From Rhodocyclaceae bacterium (lineage in GTDB: Bacteria > Pseudomonadota > Gammaproteobacteria > Burkholderiales > Rhodocyclaceae), in contig JAQTNK010000030.1 of assembly GCA_028713915.1 (NCBI GenBank), positions 1-52,551 on the forward strand: a DNA stretch of 52,551 nt, given 5' to 3'. The notes under the pieces were generated by a model that saw nothing but the letters and a program-made list of their open reading frames with translations, was not told the origin of the DNA and did no database searches. This document shows positions 8,024 through 17,182 of this stretch, one piece after another (within the stretch, counting starts at the first letter, position 1; every line of letters begins with the position of its first letter). The translations under genes were made by a program, and so were the position numbers.

Positions 8024-9064
8024 TTATTGCGGCGCGTCCGCCGCCGGCGCGCCCTGCGGCGCGTAGGTGAAGGCGTCGGCGAAGAACTCGTCGGCCGGCA
8101 GGCCGCGGGCGCAGAAGTCGCGGCGCGCGGCGTCGATCATGGCCGGCGCGCCGCAGGCATAGACCTGATGGCCGGACAGATCGGCATGGTCGTCGAGCAC
8201 GGCCTGATGCACGAGCCCGCGCCGCCCTGCCCAGGCGTCGGCGGCCGGCGCGTCCGACAGCACCGGCACATAGCGGATGTGCGCATGCGCCGCCGCCCAT
8301 TGCTGCGGCAGTTCGGGCAGGTAGAGGCCGCTGCGGTCGCGCGCTCCCCAGTAGATGGTCATCGGGCGATGGATGCAGTTGTGGATGGCATATTCGACGA
8401 TCGACTTCACCGGCGCGAAGCCGGTTCCTCCGGCCAGGAAAATCATCGGCTTATTCGACAGTTCCTGCAGCTGGAAGTTGCCGTGCGGGCCTTCGATGCG
8501 CACGATGTCGCGTTCCTTCATGGCGCCGAAAACGTGTTCGGTGAAGCGGCCGCCCGCGACCAGGCGGACATGGACTTCGAGCAGTTCGTCGTCCTGCGGC
8601 GCGTTGGCGAGCGAGAAGGCGCGGCGGCGGCCGTCCTTGAGGAGGAACTCGATGAACTGTCCGGCGAGGAATTGCAGGCGTTCGGTTGCCGGCAGCCGCA
8701 GTCTGATCAGCATGACGTCGGCGGCGAGCCGCTCGAGCTTCTCGACGCGGGCCGGCAGCGTGCGCACCGGGATGTCGTTTTCCGCCGCCGCTTCGCGGCA
8801 TTCGAGCGTGAGGTCGGACAGCGGCATGGCGCAGCACGCGAGCACGTAGCCCGCCGCGCGCTCCGCCGCCGTCAGCGCGTAATCCTGGGCGCCGCCGTGA
8901 TCGACGCGGCCGTCGACGACCTTGCACTTGCAGGCGCCGCAGGCGCCGTTGCGGCAGCCGTAAGGCAGATGCTGGCCGGCTTCGAGCGCGGCGTGCAGCA
9001 GGGTCTCGTCGGCGCCGGTCGTGAAGCTGTGGCCGCTGGGCTGGAGGGTGATCTGGTAGGCCAT
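8024..9064 (-). CDS. 2Fe-2S ferredoxin / FAD-dependent NAD(P)H reductase (CDP-6-deoxy-delta-3,4-glucoseen reductase-like)
   Basis: A 346-residue flavin reductase. Residues 1-90 form a plant-type 2Fe-2S ferredoxin domain with ligands C37, C42 and C45 (YGCRNGACGAC) and the fourth Cys at LACC (77/78). An FAD-binding barrel follows (RRAFSLANAP) and then an NAD-binding domain (FLAGGTGFAPVKSIVEYA). This order is that of the CDP-6-deoxyglucoseen reductase (AscD/RfbI) annotation group, also seen in oxygenase reductases. No dehydratase partner is nearby, so the actual electron acceptor is unknown. The ATG at 9064 lies 14 nt from the divergent SDR gene start, so the two promoters must overlap coding sequence. 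Confidence 0.88.
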   Translation of the reverse strand: MAYQITLQPSGHSFTTGADETLLHAALEAGQHLPYGCRNGACGACKCKVVDGRVDHGGAQDYALTAAERAAGYVLACCAMPLSDLTLECREAAAENDIPVRTLPARVEKLERLAADVMLIRLRLPATERLQFLAGQFIEFLLKDGRRRAFSLANAPQDDELLEVHVRLVAGGRFTEHVFGAMKERDIVRIEGPHGNFQLQELSNKPMIFLAGGTGFAPVKSIVEYAIHNCIHRPMTIYWGARDRSGLYLPELPQQWAAAHAHIRYVPVLSDAPAADAWAGRRGLVHQAVLDDHADLSGHQVYACGAPAMIDAARRDFCARGLPADEFFADAFTYAPQGAPAADAPQ

Positions 9065-9078
9065 GCGATAATCGTCCG

Positions 9079-9945
9079 ATGCGAAGATTGCTGATAGTCG
9101 GTTGCGGCGACGTCCTCCGCCGCGTGCTGCCGGAACTCGTGCGCTGCTGGCGCGTCTATGCGCTGGTGCGCGAGCCCGATGCGGCCTTGCGGGCGCTGGG
9201 CGTCGTCCAGGTGCTTGGCGACCTCGACCGCCCGGCGACGCTGCGACGGCTTGCCGGCCTCGCCCATGCGGTGCTGCATAGCGCGCCGCCGGCAGCGGCC
9301 GGCACGACGGATGTCCGGACGCGGCGCCTGATCGCGGCTTTGCGAAGGTCGCGAAGTCTACCACGCAGGCTTGTGTACATCGGCACCAGCGGCGTCTATG
9401 GCGATTGCCGCGGCGCGCGGGTGAACGAGACGAGGCCGTTGCGGCCGGCGACGGCGCGGGCGCAGCGCCGCGCCGATGCGGAGCGCCAGTTGCGCGCCTT
9501 CGGCCGCGACTCGGGCTGTCGCGTTTCCATCTTGCGCGCCCCCGGCATCTACGCCGCCGACCGCTTGCCGCTGGAGCGCATCAAGCGGGGCGATCCGGTG
9601 CTGCGGGCGGAGGACGACGTGTATACGAACCACATCCACGCCGCAGACCTCGGCCGCGCCTGCCTCGCCGCGCTGCGCCGCGGGCGGCCCAATCGCGCCT
9701 ACCACGCCAGCGACGACTCGGACGTGCGCATGGGCGACTGGTTCGACAAGCTCGCCGACGCCTGCGATTTGCCGCGTCCGCCGCGGGCGACGCGCGCCGA
9801 GGCGGTCGAGCGCCTGCCGTCCGTCATGCTATCGTTCATGAGCGAGTCGCGCCGGCTCGACAATGCGCGCCTGAAGAACGAACTCAAATTGGCGCTGCGC
9901 TACCCGACCATCGACGCCGGCCTCGCTGCCGCCCAGGGGAAATAG
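9079..9945 (+). CDS. NAD(P)-dependent epimerase/dehydratase family protein (extended SDR, YeeZ-like)
   Basis: A 288-residue atypical extended short-chain dehydrogenase. The N-terminal RRLLIVGCGDVLRRVLPEL is a Rossmann loop in which the third glycine is replaced. YIGTSGVYGDCRG carries the active-site-like Tyr region, and RAPGIYAADRLPLERI and VYTNHIHAADLGRA match the nucleoside-sugar epimerase-like group. The canonical YxxxK is not obvious, so catalysis is uncertain. A GATAAT hexamer ends 6 nt before the ATG, with no ribosome-binding site between, which suggests a leaderless message. The hemJ gene follows 4 nt later. Confidence 0.85.
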   Translation: MRRLLIVGCGDVLRRVLPELVRCWRVYALVREPDAALRALGVVQVLGDLDRPATLRRLAGLAHAVLHSAPPAAAGTTDVRTRRLIAALRRSRSLPRRLVYIGTSGVYGDCRGARVNETRPLRPATARAQRRADAERQLRAFGRDSGCRVSILRAPGIYAADRLPLERIKRGDPVLRAEDDVYTNHIHAADLGRACLAALRRGRPNRAYHASDDSDVRMGDWFDKLADACDLPRPPRATRAEAVERLPSVMLSFMSESRRLDNARLKNELKLALRYPTIDAGLAAAQGK

Positions 9946-9949
9946 ACAA

Positions 9950-10366
9950 ATGTTGTGGGTCAAGTCCTTCCATATTTTTTTCGTCGTCAGCTGGTTCGCC
10001 GGCCTGTTCTATCTGCCGCGCGTGTTCGTTAACCTGGCGATGGTGCCGGCCGACAGCGCCGCCGAACGCGAGCGCCTGCTGCTGATGGCGCACAAGCTCT
10101 ACAAGTTCGTCACGCCCATCGGCCTGCTCGCCGTCGCCCTCGGACTCTGGCTCTGGTTCGGCTACGGCTTTGCCGGCGGCTGGCTGCATGCCAAGACCAC
10201 GCTGGTGCTGCTGCTGCTCGGCTATCACTTCTACTGCGGCCGCCTGCTCAAGACCTTCGCCGCCGGACGCAATACGCGCTCCGACGTCTGGTACCGCGTC
10301 TTCAACGAACTGCCGGTGTTCCTGCTGCTGGCCATCGTCATCCTCGCCGTGGTGAAACCGTTCTGA
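9950..10366 (+). CDS. hemJ: HemJ-like protoporphyrinogen IX oxidase (CopD/UPF0093 family membrane protein)
   Basis: A 138-residue protein with four hydrophobic segments. It begins MLWVKSFHIFFVVSWFAGL, where K5 and H8 are the conserved N-terminal residues of HemJ, the heme-binding protoporphyrinogen oxidase of most bacteria lacking HemG or HemY. Further family features are HAKTTLVLLLLGYHFYCG in the third segment and the RVFNELPVFLLLAIVILAVVKPF end. Length agrees with the family (about 140). It starts 4 nt after the SDR gene and its stop overlaps the methyltransferase ATG (TGATG). The name is by family resemblance; copper-resistance CopD is the less likely alternative. Confidence 0.75.
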   Translation: MLWVKSFHIFFVVSWFAGLFYLPRVFVNLAMVPADSAAERERLLLMAHKLYKFVTPIGLLAVALGLWLWFGYGFAGGWLHAKTTLVLLLLGYHFYCGRLLKTFAAGRNTRSDVWYRVFNELPVFLLLAIVILAVVKPF

Positions 10367-11520
10367 TGGAAAACTTTTTCGCCCCTTGTCCGCGCGGCCT
10401 CGAAGGCCTGCTTGCCGAGGAACTGGCGGCGGCCGGCGGCCAGGATGTCCGCGTCGTGCCCGGCGGCGCGAGCTTTCGCGGCAGCTGGGAAGCCTGCTAC
10501 CGCGCCAATCTCGAATCGCGCCTCGCCACGCGCATCCTCTGGAAGCTGGCGCAGGGCGCCTACGGCAGCGAGGAGGACGTCTATCGCCTCGCCCTGGCGC
10601 GCGACTGGCCGCAACTCTTCAGCGTCGACAACACGCTGCGCGTCTATGTCACCGCCCAGCGCTCGCCGCTGAAGAGCCTCGAGTTCGTCACGCTGCGCGT
10701 CAAGGATGCCGTCTGCGATCGCTTCCGCGACGCCTGCGACCGCCGGCCGAGCGTCGATACGCGCAATCCCGACGTGCGCGTGCACCTCTTTCTCACCGAT
10801 CGCGAAGCGACGCTCTATCTCGACACTTCGGGCGAGCCGCTCTACATGCGCGGCCACAAGATCGCCAAGATCGAAGCGCCGCTGAAGGAAAACCTTGCCG
10901 CCGGCATCCTGCGCCTGTCCGGCTGGACGCCGGGCACGCCGCTGCTCGATCCGATGTGCGGCAGCGGCACCTTCCTCCTCGAAGCGGCGCAGATCAGCCT
11001 CGCCGACGCGCCGGGACTGGCCCGCGACGCCGGCGAATTCGGCCTCGAACGGCTGGCGAACTTCGATGCCGCCTTGTGGCGCCGCCTGCGCACCGAGGCG
11101 GCGCAGCGCCGCCTGGAGGCGACGCCGCTGCCGATCTGGGGCTCCGACGTCGCCGCCGATGCCGTCGCCCGCGCCAAGCAGAACCTTGCCCACGCCGGCC
11201 TCGACGATCTCGTGACGGTGGAGCGCGCCGACCTGCTCGAGCGCCTGCCGCCGGCCCCGGCCGGCATCCTGATCGCCAATCCGCCCTACGGCGAGCGCCT
11301 CGGCGAGGCTGCGGAACTCGCGGCTTTCTATCCGCGCCTCGGCGATGCGCTGAAGAAGCGCTTTCCCGGCTGGCGCTGCTATTTCCTTTCCGCCGATCCG
11401 CAACTGCCGAAGCTGATCGGCCTCAAGCCCTCGAAGAAAACGCCGCTGTTCAACGGCCAGCTCGAATGCCGGCTTTACGAATTCGTCGTCGTCGCCGGCA
11501 GCCATCGGCGCGAGCGGTGA
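10366..11520 (+). CDS. THUMP domain class I SAM-dependent RNA methyltransferase (RlmL N-terminal type)
   Basis: A 384-residue RNA methyltransferase. The N-terminal third (FFAPCPRGLEGLLAEELAAA, ferredoxin-like plus THUMP) binds RNA. The catalytic half holds the SAM loop LLDPMCGSGTFLLEAA and the N6/N2 amino methyltransferase motif IANPPYGERL. It matches the N-terminal (m2G) half of E. coli RlmL but lacks the fused RlmK domain, like the shorter YpsC-type proteins. The likely target is a guanosine in 23S rRNA, which is inference. Translation is coupled to hemJ by the TGATG overlap. Confidence 0.9.
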   Translation: MENFFAPCPRGLEGLLAEELAAAGGQDVRVVPGGASFRGSWEACYRANLESRLATRILWKLAQGAYGSEEDVYRLALARDWPQLFSVDNTLRVYVTAQRSPLKSLEFVTLRVKDAVCDRFRDACDRRPSVDTRNPDVRVHLFLTDREATLYLDTSGEPLYMRGHKIAKIEAPLKENLAAGILRLSGWTPGTPLLDPMCGSGTFLLEAAQISLADAPGLARDAGEFGLERLANFDAALWRRLRTEAAQRRLEATPLPIWGSDVAADAVARAKQNLAHAGLDDLVTVERADLLERLPPAPAGILIANPPYGERLGEAAELAAFYPRLGDALKKRFPGWRCYFLSADPQLPKLIGLKPSKKTPLFNGQLECRLYEFVVVAGSHRRER

Positions 11521-11546
11521 CCGGGGCCTGCGGCGCGCATCGCGTC

Positions 11547-11552
11547 TATAAT
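11547..11552 (+). promoter_or_regulatory. Perfect TATAAT 6 nt before the start codon of the 117-residue unknown gene
   Basis: TATAAT at 11547-11552 lies 6 nt upstream of the ATG at 11559. A sigma-70 polymerase starting 6-7 nt after the hexamer would begin at the start codon itself, giving a leaderless message. No convincing -35 is seen at 16-18 nt. Confidence 0.45.
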
Positions 11553-11558
11553 CGTCCC

Positions 11559-11912
11559 ATGCCCGTTCTCTCGCTGATCCCGGCCATCATCGGCAGCATT
11601 ATCGAAGGCGCTGCCGACCAGGCGACCATTACCACCCCGGTCCAGTCCGCCGGACCGGTAGTGGGTCAGTTGCGCACACTGCCGGCGGCATCGCAGTTGG
11701 GCGAGATGGCGTCGGCGTCGATCGGCGTGGTGCAGATCAACGGCCAGATGCTGCCGCTGGCGCCGGGCGCGCAGATCCGCAACGAAATGAACATGATCGT
11801 CATGCCCACGACGATCCAGAAGCCCGTGCCGGTGCGCTACCTCGTCGACGCGATGGGCTATGTCTCGCGCGTCTGGATTTTGACTCCCGCCGAACTGGCC
11901 GCCTCCCGTTGA
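11559..11912 (+). CDS. Small conserved-looking protein of unknown function
   Basis: A 117-residue protein that I do not recognise. The first 15 residues ([15 protein letters not shown]) are hydrophobic and could be a membrane anchor or uncleaved signal. The middle is rich in Ala, Thr, Pro and Gln, and the C-terminal block ([14 protein letters not shown], then [23 protein letters not shown]) looks like an ordered beta-rich domain. It lies between the methyltransferase and miaB, with its TGA overlapping the miaB ATG, so it is cotranscribed with and translationally coupled to miaB. The ATG at 11559 is the first plausible start; the longer frame upstream is the shadow of the methyltransferase. 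Confidence 0.75.
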   Translation: MPVLSLIPAIIGSIIEGAADQATITTPVQSAGPVVGQLRTLPAASQLGEMASASIGVVQINGQMLPLAPGAQIRNEMNMIVMPTTIQKPVPVRYLVDAMGYVSRVWILTPAELAASR

Positions 11913-13255
11913 TGACCAAGAAAGTGTTCATCCGCACCTACGGGTGCCAGATGAATGAATACGATTCCGACAAGATCGCCGACGTGCTCGCCGCGGCCGG
12001 GGTCACGGTCAAGGTCGACCATCCGGAAGATGCCGACGTCATCATCTTCAACACCTGCTCGGTGCGCGAGAAGGCGCAGGAAAAAGTGTTCCACGATCTC
12101 GGCCGCGTGCGCCTGCTGAAGCAGAACAACCCGAACCTGGTCATCGGCGTCGGCGGCTGCGTCGCCAGCCAGGAGGGCGCGGCGATCCTCGAACGCGCGC
12201 CCTATGTCGACGTCGTCTTCGGCCCGCAGACGCTGCACCGCCTGCCGCAGATGATCGCCGCGCGCCGCGCCGCCGGCCGCGCCCAGGTCGATGTCTCCTT
12301 CCCCGAGATCGAGAAGTTCGACGCCCTGCCCAACACCCGGGTCGAAGGCGCTTCGGCCTTCGTCTCCGTCATGGAGGGCTGCTCGAAGTTCTGCACCTTC
12401 TGCATCGTGCCCTACACGCGCGGCGAGGAAATGTCGCGGCCGGTCGAGGACGTGCTGACGGAGATCGCCGCGCTGGTCGCCCGCGGCGTCAAGGAAGTCA
12501 CGCTGCTGGGGCAGAACGTCAACGCCTATCGCGGCCAACTCGGGGGCGCGATGGGCGATGACACGGCCGATCTTGCCTTCCTGATCGAGACCATTGCCGA
12601 GATGCCCGGCGTCGAGCGCATCCGCTACACGACCTCGCATCCGCGCGAAATGACCCAGCGCCTGTTCGACGTCTACGCGCGCGTGCCGAAGCTTGTCTCG
12701 CACCTGCACCTGCCGGTGCAGGCCGGCTCCGATCGCGTGCTGGCGGCCATGAAGCGCGGCTACACGGCGCTCGAATACAAGTCCATCGTCAGGAAGCTGC
12801 GCGCGGCGCGGCCCGACGTCTCGCTGTCCTCGGATTTCATCGTCGGCTTTCCCGGCGAGACGGACGACGATTTCGAGAAGACCATGAAGCTGATCGACGA
12901 GATCGGTTTCGACGCCAGCTTCTCGTTCATCTACAGCCCGCGACCCGGCACGCCGGCGGTGGAGCTGGCCGACGACACGCCGGCGGCGACCAAGTCGGCG
13001 CGCCTGATGCGCCTGCAAAAGCGCATCGAGGCGCAAGCCTTCGCGATTTCGCAAGCCATGGTCGGCACCGTCCAGCGCGTGCTCGTCGAAGCCCACGCCA
13101 AGAAGGATGCGCTCGAGCTTGCCGGCCGCACCGACAACAACCGCGTCGTCAATTTCGCCGGCCATGCGCGCCTCATCGGTCATTTCGTCGACGTGCGCAT
13201 CGTCGGCGCCTTCCCGCACAGCCTGCGCGGCGAGATCGTCACGCACGAATCATGA
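11912..13255 (+). CDS. miaB: tRNA-2-methylthio-N6-dimethylallyladenosine synthase
   Basis: MiaB is a radical-SAM methylthiotransferase that converts i6A37 to ms2i6A37 in tRNAs reading UNN codons. The 447-residue product has the N-terminal methylthiotransferase domain with its three iron-sulfur ligands ([26 protein letters not shown]). The radical-SAM cluster motif [16 protein letters not shown] follows, and a C-terminal TRAM domain ([18 protein letters not shown] and after). The ATG at 11912 overlaps the previous stop; a TTG one codon earlier is possible but unneeded. It heads the conserved miaB-phoH-ybeY-corC-lnt order. Confidence 0.96.
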   Translation: MTKKVFIRTYGCQMNEYDSDKIADVLAAAGVTVKVDHPEDADVIIFNTCSVREKAQEKVFHDLGRVRLLKQNNPNLVIGVGGCVASQEGAAILERAPYVDVVFGPQTLHRLPQMIAARRAAGRAQVDVSFPEIEKFDALPNTRVEGASAFVSVMEGCSKFCTFCIVPYTRGEEMSRPVEDVLTEIAALVARGVKEVTLLGQNVNAYRGQLGGAMGDDTADLAFLIETIAEMPGVERIRYTTSHPREMTQRLFDVYARVPKLVSHLHLPVQAGSDRVLAAMKRGYTALEYKSIVRKLRAARPDVSLSSDFIVGFPGETDDDFEKTMKLIDEIGFDASFSFIYSPRPGTPAVELADDTPAATKSARLMRLQKRIEAQAFAISQAMVGTVQRVLVEAHAKKDALELAGRTDNNRVVNFAGHARLIGHFVDVRIVGAFPHSLRGEIVTHES

Positions 13256-14211
13256 ACGCCGCGCGACCGCTGGACCTGACGCTGCACCCGGTCGACAACG
13301 AGCGGCTGGCCAACTTCTGCGGTCCGCTCGACGAGAACCTGCGCCAGGTCGAGACTGCTTATGACGTCACCATATCGCGGCGCGGCGAGCGCCTGCGCAT
13401 CGGCGGCGACCACGCCCAGGCGCGGCTGGCGCAGCAGGCGCTGCAGCACTTCTACGAGCTGTCGAAGGCGCCGCTGTCGATCGACGACATCCAGCTCGGC
13501 CTGGTGGAATTGCGCAGCCGCAGCCAGGCCGTGCAGCCCGCCGCCGGCCTGCTGACGCGCAAGTCCGACCTGCACGGCCGCACCAAGAACCAGGTGCAGT
13601 ACCTGCGCCAGATCCAGGAACACGACATCACTTTCGGCATCGGCCCGGCGGGCACCGGCAAGACTTATCTCGCCGTCGCCTCGGCCGTCGACGCCTTCGA
13701 GCGCGACATGGTGCAGCGCATCGTGCTGACGCGCCCGGCGGTCGAGGCCGGCGAGCGCCTGGGTTTCCTGCCCGGCGACCTGGCGCAGAAAGTCGATCCC
13801 TACCTGCGCCCGCTCTACGACGCGCTCTACGACCTCATGGGGTTCGACAAGGTGGCGCGCATGTTCGAGAAGCAGGCCATCGAGATCGCGCCGCTCGCCT
13901 ATATGCGCGGGCGCACGCTGAACCATGCCTTCATCATTCTCGACGAAGCGCAGAACACCACGCCCGAGCAGATGAAGATGTTCCTCACGCGCATCGGCAT
14001 CGGCGCCAAGGCCGTGGTCACCGGCGACGTCACGCAGGTGGACCTGCCCAAGGGCCAGAAGTGCGGCCTCGTCGAGGCGCGGCGCATTCTCGGCGAGGTG
14101 CGCGGCCTGGCCTTCACCGACTTCGATGCGTCCGACGTCGTGCGCCACCCGCTGGTCGCGCGCATCGTCGCCGCCTACGAGCAGCATGGCAACAGCCCCG
14201 AAAGACCCTGA
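13252..14211 (+). CDS. ybeZ: PhoH-like ATPase (YbeZ)
   Basis: A 319-residue PhoH family NTPase. The Walker A loop GPAGTGKT is at residues 131-138 and the Walker B stretch [11 protein letters not shown] follows near 226, with [18 protein letters not shown] between them. YbeZ works with YbeY in rRNA maturation and ribosome quality control in the family. Its ATG overlaps the miaB stop (ATGA), and its 3' end overlaps ybeY by 26 nt. The N-terminal domain (about 1-100) is the KH-like region common to this family. Confidence 0.93.
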   Translation: MNAARPLDLTLHPVDNERLANFCGPLDENLRQVETAYDVTISRRGERLRIGGDHAQARLAQQALQHFYELSKAPLSIDDIQLGLVELRSRSQAVQPAAGLLTRKSDLHGRTKNQVQYLRQIQEHDITFGIGPAGTGKTYLAVASAVDAFERDMVQRIVLTRPAVEAGERLGFLPGDLAQKVDPYLRPLYDALYDLMGFDKVARMFEKQAIEIAPLAYMRGRTLNHAFIILDEAQNTTPEQMKMFLTRIGIGAKAVVTGDVTQVDLPKGQKCGLVEARRILGEVRGLAFTDFDASDVVRHPLVARIVAAYEQHGNSPERP

Positions 14212-14731
14212 TTCCCCGCGTCGCCGCCAGGCGGCCGGACCGTCGCGCCCGTCCGCCGGCAAAGGGACGGGCGGCAGCTCGTCCGCTGCGCGGCGCGAAG
14301 CGCACCCGCTGAGTCTGTCGGTGCAATACGCCTGTAACGATGAGTCGCTACCCTCGCGGCCTTTCGTGCGGCGTTGCGTGCGGGCGAGTTGCGAGCGTGC
14401 GGCCGAAGTCACCGTGCGCTTCGTCGACGCCGCGGAGAGCCGCGCGCTCAACGCCGCCTATCGCCACAAGGACGCCCCGACCAACGTGCTTTCCTTTCCC
14501 TACGAGACCGCTCCAGTGACCGTCGGCGACCTCGCGATCTGCCTGCCCGTGGTGCTGACCGAGGCGCAGGCGCAGGGCAAGGCGGCGGCGGCCCACTTCG
14601 CCCATCTCATCGTGCATGGTATGCTGCATTTGCAGGGCTACGATCACGAAACCGGGCCGCAGGATGCGGCGCGCATGGAGGCGAAAGAGCGCGAGATCCT
14701 GGCCCGGCTCGGCTACCCCGATCCTTATTGA
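14186..14731 (+). CDS. ybeY: Endoribonuclease YbeY with a long N-terminal extension
   Basis: YbeY is a zinc-dependent single-strand endoribonuclease for 16S rRNA 3'-end maturation and ribosome quality control. The zinc motif HxxxHxxxxxH is present in [13 protein letters not shown], and NVLSFPYE is the usual conserved block before it. The recognisable domain begins near residue 42 (LSLSVQYAC). The preceding 41 residues are Pro/Arg/Gly/Ser-rich and look disordered. No ATG or good GTG/TTG lies closer, so I take the ATG at 14186 inside the phoH 3' end, giving 181 residues against about 150 usual. The true start is therefore uncertain. Confidence 0.9.
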   Translation: MATAPKDPDSPRRRQAAGPSRPSAGKGTGGSSSAARREAHPLSLSVQYACNDESLPSRPFVRRCVRASCERAAEVTVRFVDAAESRALNAAYRHKDAPTNVLSFPYETAPVTVGDLAICLPVVLTEAQAQGKAAAAHFAHLIVHGMLHLQGYDHETGPQDAARMEAKEREILARLGYPDPY

Positions 14732-14745
14732 CCTACCCTTGACGC

Positions 14746-15588
14746 ATGGACCCTTCCCCTAGTCGACCCACCTTGCTTGAACGCCTCTCGGCGCTGCTGA
14801 TGCGCAAACCCGAGGATCGCGAACAGCTTCTCGATCTTCTGCGCGGCGCCTTCGAACGCAACCTGCTCGACTCCGACGCCCTCACCATCATCGAAGGCGC
14901 GCTGCAAGTCTCCGACATGCAGGTGCGCGACATCATGGTGCCGCGCGCCCAGATGGATGTCATCGACATCGCCGACGCCCCGGAAAAGATCATCAACATC
15001 GCCATCGAAGCCGCGCACTCGCGCTTCCCCGTCATCGGCGAGAACCGCGACGACATCATCGGCATCCTGCTGGCGAAGGAACTGCTGCGCTACTTTGCCG
15101 GCAAGGAACTCGACTTGCGCGACAGCCTGCGCCCGGCCGTCTTCGTGCCCGAGTCGAAGCGTCTCAACGTGCTGCTGCGCGAGTTCCGCGCTTCGCGCAA
15201 CCACATGGCCATCGTCGTCGACGAGTACGGCGGCATCGCCGGGCTGGTCACCATCGAGGACGTGCTTGAACAGATCGTCGGCGACATCGAGGACGAATAC
15301 GACTTCGACGAGGCGGCCGACAACATCGTGCTCGACAACGCCGGCCGCTATCGCGTCAAGGCCACCACCGAGATCGCCGATTTCAACACGGCCTTCGGCA
15401 CCGCCTTCTCCGACGAGGAGTTCGACACCGTCGGCGGCCTCGTCATCCACCAGCTCGGCCGCCTGCCCAAGCGCAACGAGACGCTGCAGCTCGACAACCT
15501 GCGCGTCCAGGTGCTGCGCGCCGACAGCCGGCGCGTGCATACGCTGCTGATCGATCCGCAGCGCGGACTCAAGCTCGCCGCGGAGTGA
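14746..15588 (+). CDS. corC: CBS domain protein CorC (HlyC/CorC family)
   Basis: A 280-residue cytosolic protein with two CBS domains (about 58-180; VRDIMVPRAQMDVIDI opens the first) and a C-terminal CorC_HlyC domain (about 195-275; YRVKATTEIADFNTAFG). It lacks the membrane DUF21 region, as expected for CorC proper. CorC is linked to magnesium and cobalt efflux in enterics; in this gene order it is usually called YbeX and tied to ribosome metabolism. It follows ybeY by 14 nt, and its stop overlaps a possible lnt GTG start. Confidence 0.9.
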   Translation: MDPSPSRPTLLERLSALLMRKPEDREQLLDLLRGAFERNLLDSDALTIIEGALQVSDMQVRDIMVPRAQMDVIDIADAPEKIINIAIEAAHSRFPVIGENRDDIIGILLAKELLRYFAGKELDLRDSLRPAVFVPESKRLNVLLREFRASRNHMAIVVDEYGGIAGLVTIEDVLEQIVGDIEDEYDFDEAADNIVLDNAGRYRVKATTEIADFNTAFGTAFSDEEFDTVGGLVIHQLGRLPKRNETLQLDNLRVQVLRADSRRVHTLLIDPQRGLKLAAE

Positions 15589-17156
15589 GTCCCCCCCCGA
15601 AAACGCCGCAAACGGCGTTCTCCCCCCGGGGGACCGAGAACCCCTTGGGGCGACCCGGTGTGTTTCTCGAGAGGCGCCAGCCGCTCGCCGCTTTTGCGCT
15701 GGGCGCGGCGACGGTGGCGGGCTTCGCGCCGTTCGGCATTTTCGTGCTGCCGTTTCTGACCCTGGCGTGGCTGCTGCGCGCCTGGCGCGAGGCCGCGCCG
15801 GCGCGCGCGGCGCGGCTCGGCTATGCCTGGGGACTGGGCTTCTTCCTCGCCGGCGTGTCCTGGGTCTATGTCAGCCTCAACGTCTTCGGCGACATGCCGA
15901 TGCCGCTGGCGGCGCTGGCGACGCTGCTGTTCTGCGCCTTGCTGGCCGCCTTCCCGGCCGTGGCCGGCTACGCCTTCGCGCGCTGGCGCAGCGGCGCGGC
16001 CGGCCGCGACGCCTTGCTCGCCGCCGGTCTCTGGGAGCTCACCGAATGGCTGCGCGGCTGGATACTCACCGGCTTTCCCTGGCTCGCGCTCGGCTACTCG
16101 CAGTCGCCGCCGAGCCCGCTGGCGGGCTTCGCGCCGGTGCTCGGCGTCTATGGCATCGGCCTCCTCGTCGCGCTGACGGCGGCGGCGCTGGCCAGCGCCG
16201 CGAGCAAGCGGCGCACGGCGCTGCTCGTCGTGGCGCTGGCGGCGACGGGTTTCGCGCTGCGCGGCATCGCCTGGACGCAGCCCGCCGGTGCGCCGCTGAA
16301 AGTCGCCCTGCTTCAGGGCAACATTCCGCAGGGCATCAAGTGGGACCCGCAGCGCGCCACGCTCTCGCTGGAAACCTACGCCGCGCTGGCGCAGCGTTAT
16401 CCGGCGGACTTGACGGTGCTGCCGGAAACCGCCATCCCGCTGTTCTTCGACGAAGCGCCGCGCGACCTGCTGGCCGATCTCACCGTGCATGGCCCGGCCT
16501 TGATCGGCGTCGCCGTGCGCATGAAGGACGATGGGCGGCCCAGCGGCTACACCAATGCCGCCGTCGCCCTCAGCCGGCGCGGCGCCGCCGCTTTCGACGT
16601 CCAGGCCTACGCCAAGCGCCACCTTGTGCCGTTCGGCGAATACGCGCCGCCGGGCTTTTCGTGGTTCTTCCGCCTCGCCAGCATTCCCATGTCGGACTTC
16701 ACGGCGGGGCCGCCGCGGCAAGCGCCGCTCGCCGTCGCCGGGCAGAAGATCGCGCCCAACATCTGCTACGAGGACTTGTTCGGCGAGGAACTGATCCGGG
16801 CGCTGCCGGCGGCGACGCTGCTGGTGAATCTTTCCAACACCGCCTGGTTCGGCGATTCGCTGGCGCAGCCGCAGCACCTCCAAATCTCGCGCATGCGCGC
16901 CATGGAAACCGGCCGGCCGATGCTGCGCGCCACCAACACCGGCATGACCGCCGCCATTGCGCCCGACGGCCGCGTTGCCGCCGTGCTGGAACCTTTCAGC
17001 ACCGGCGCGCTGGTGGTCGAAGTCCAGGGCTACGCCGGCGCCACGCCGTTCGTCCGCTACGGCAACACCGCCGCCGTGACGCTGGCGCTGGCGGCCTGCC
17101 TGCCGGCCTTGCGACGGCGCAGACGGGCGCCGCAGACCGATTCCCTTATACTTTAG
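15585..17156 (+). CDS. lnt: Apolipoprotein N-acyltransferase
   Basis: Lnt adds the third acyl chain to the N-terminal cysteine of lipoproteins in the inner membrane. The product (523 residues from GTG 15585) has about six N-terminal membrane segments and a periplasmic nitrilase-type domain. The catalytic triad is visible: Glu in VLPETAIP, Lys in AKRHLVPFGEY, Cys in NICYEDLFG. The first 25 residues are encoded by a palindrome-rich element and do not resemble Lnt; the family-like part begins at VFLERRQPLAAF, so a second GTG at 15660 (498 residues) may be the true start. Neither start has a clear ribosome-binding site. Confidence 0.93.
   Translation: MSPPPKTPQTAFSPRGTENPLGRPGVFLERRQPLAAFALGAATVAGFAPFGIFVLPFLTLAWLLRAWREAAPARAARLGYAWGLGFFLAGVSWVYVSLNVFGDMPMPLAALATLLFCALLAAFPAVAGYAFARWRSGAAGRDALLAAGLWELTEWLRGWILTGFPWLALGYSQSPPSPLAGFAPVLGVYGIGLLVALTAAALASAASKRRTALLVVALAATGFALRGIAWTQPAGAPLKVALLQGNIPQGIKWDPQRATLSLETYAALAQRYPADLTVLPETAIPLFFDEAPRDLLADLTVHGPALIGVAVRMKDDGRPSGYTNAAVALSRRGAAAFDVQAYAKRHLVPFGEYAPPGFSWFFRLASIPMSDFTAGPPRQAPLAVAGQKIAPNICYEDLFGEELIRALPAATLLVNLSNTAWFGDSLAQPQHLQISRMRAMETGRPMLRATNTGMTAAIAPDGRVAAVLEPFSTGALVVEVQGYAGATPFVRYGNTAAVTLALAACLPALRRRRRAPQTDSLIL
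15589..15659. repeat. REP-like palindromic element inside the 5' end of lnt
   Basis: This 71-nt stretch is dense in dyad symmetry: AACGCCG/CGGCGTT with a 4-nt loop (15602-15619), CCCCCGGGGG (15623-15632) and CCCCTTGGGG (15641-15650). Its composition differs from flanking coding DNA. It lies exactly between two candidate lnt starts (GTG 15585 and GTG 15660). Such compact tandem palindromes are typical of dispersed REP-type repeats, but I see only one copy in this window, so the repeat nature is inferred. Confidence 0.55.
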
Positions 17157-17182
17157 TCTGGATGTTCCCTGCAGGAAGCGAC

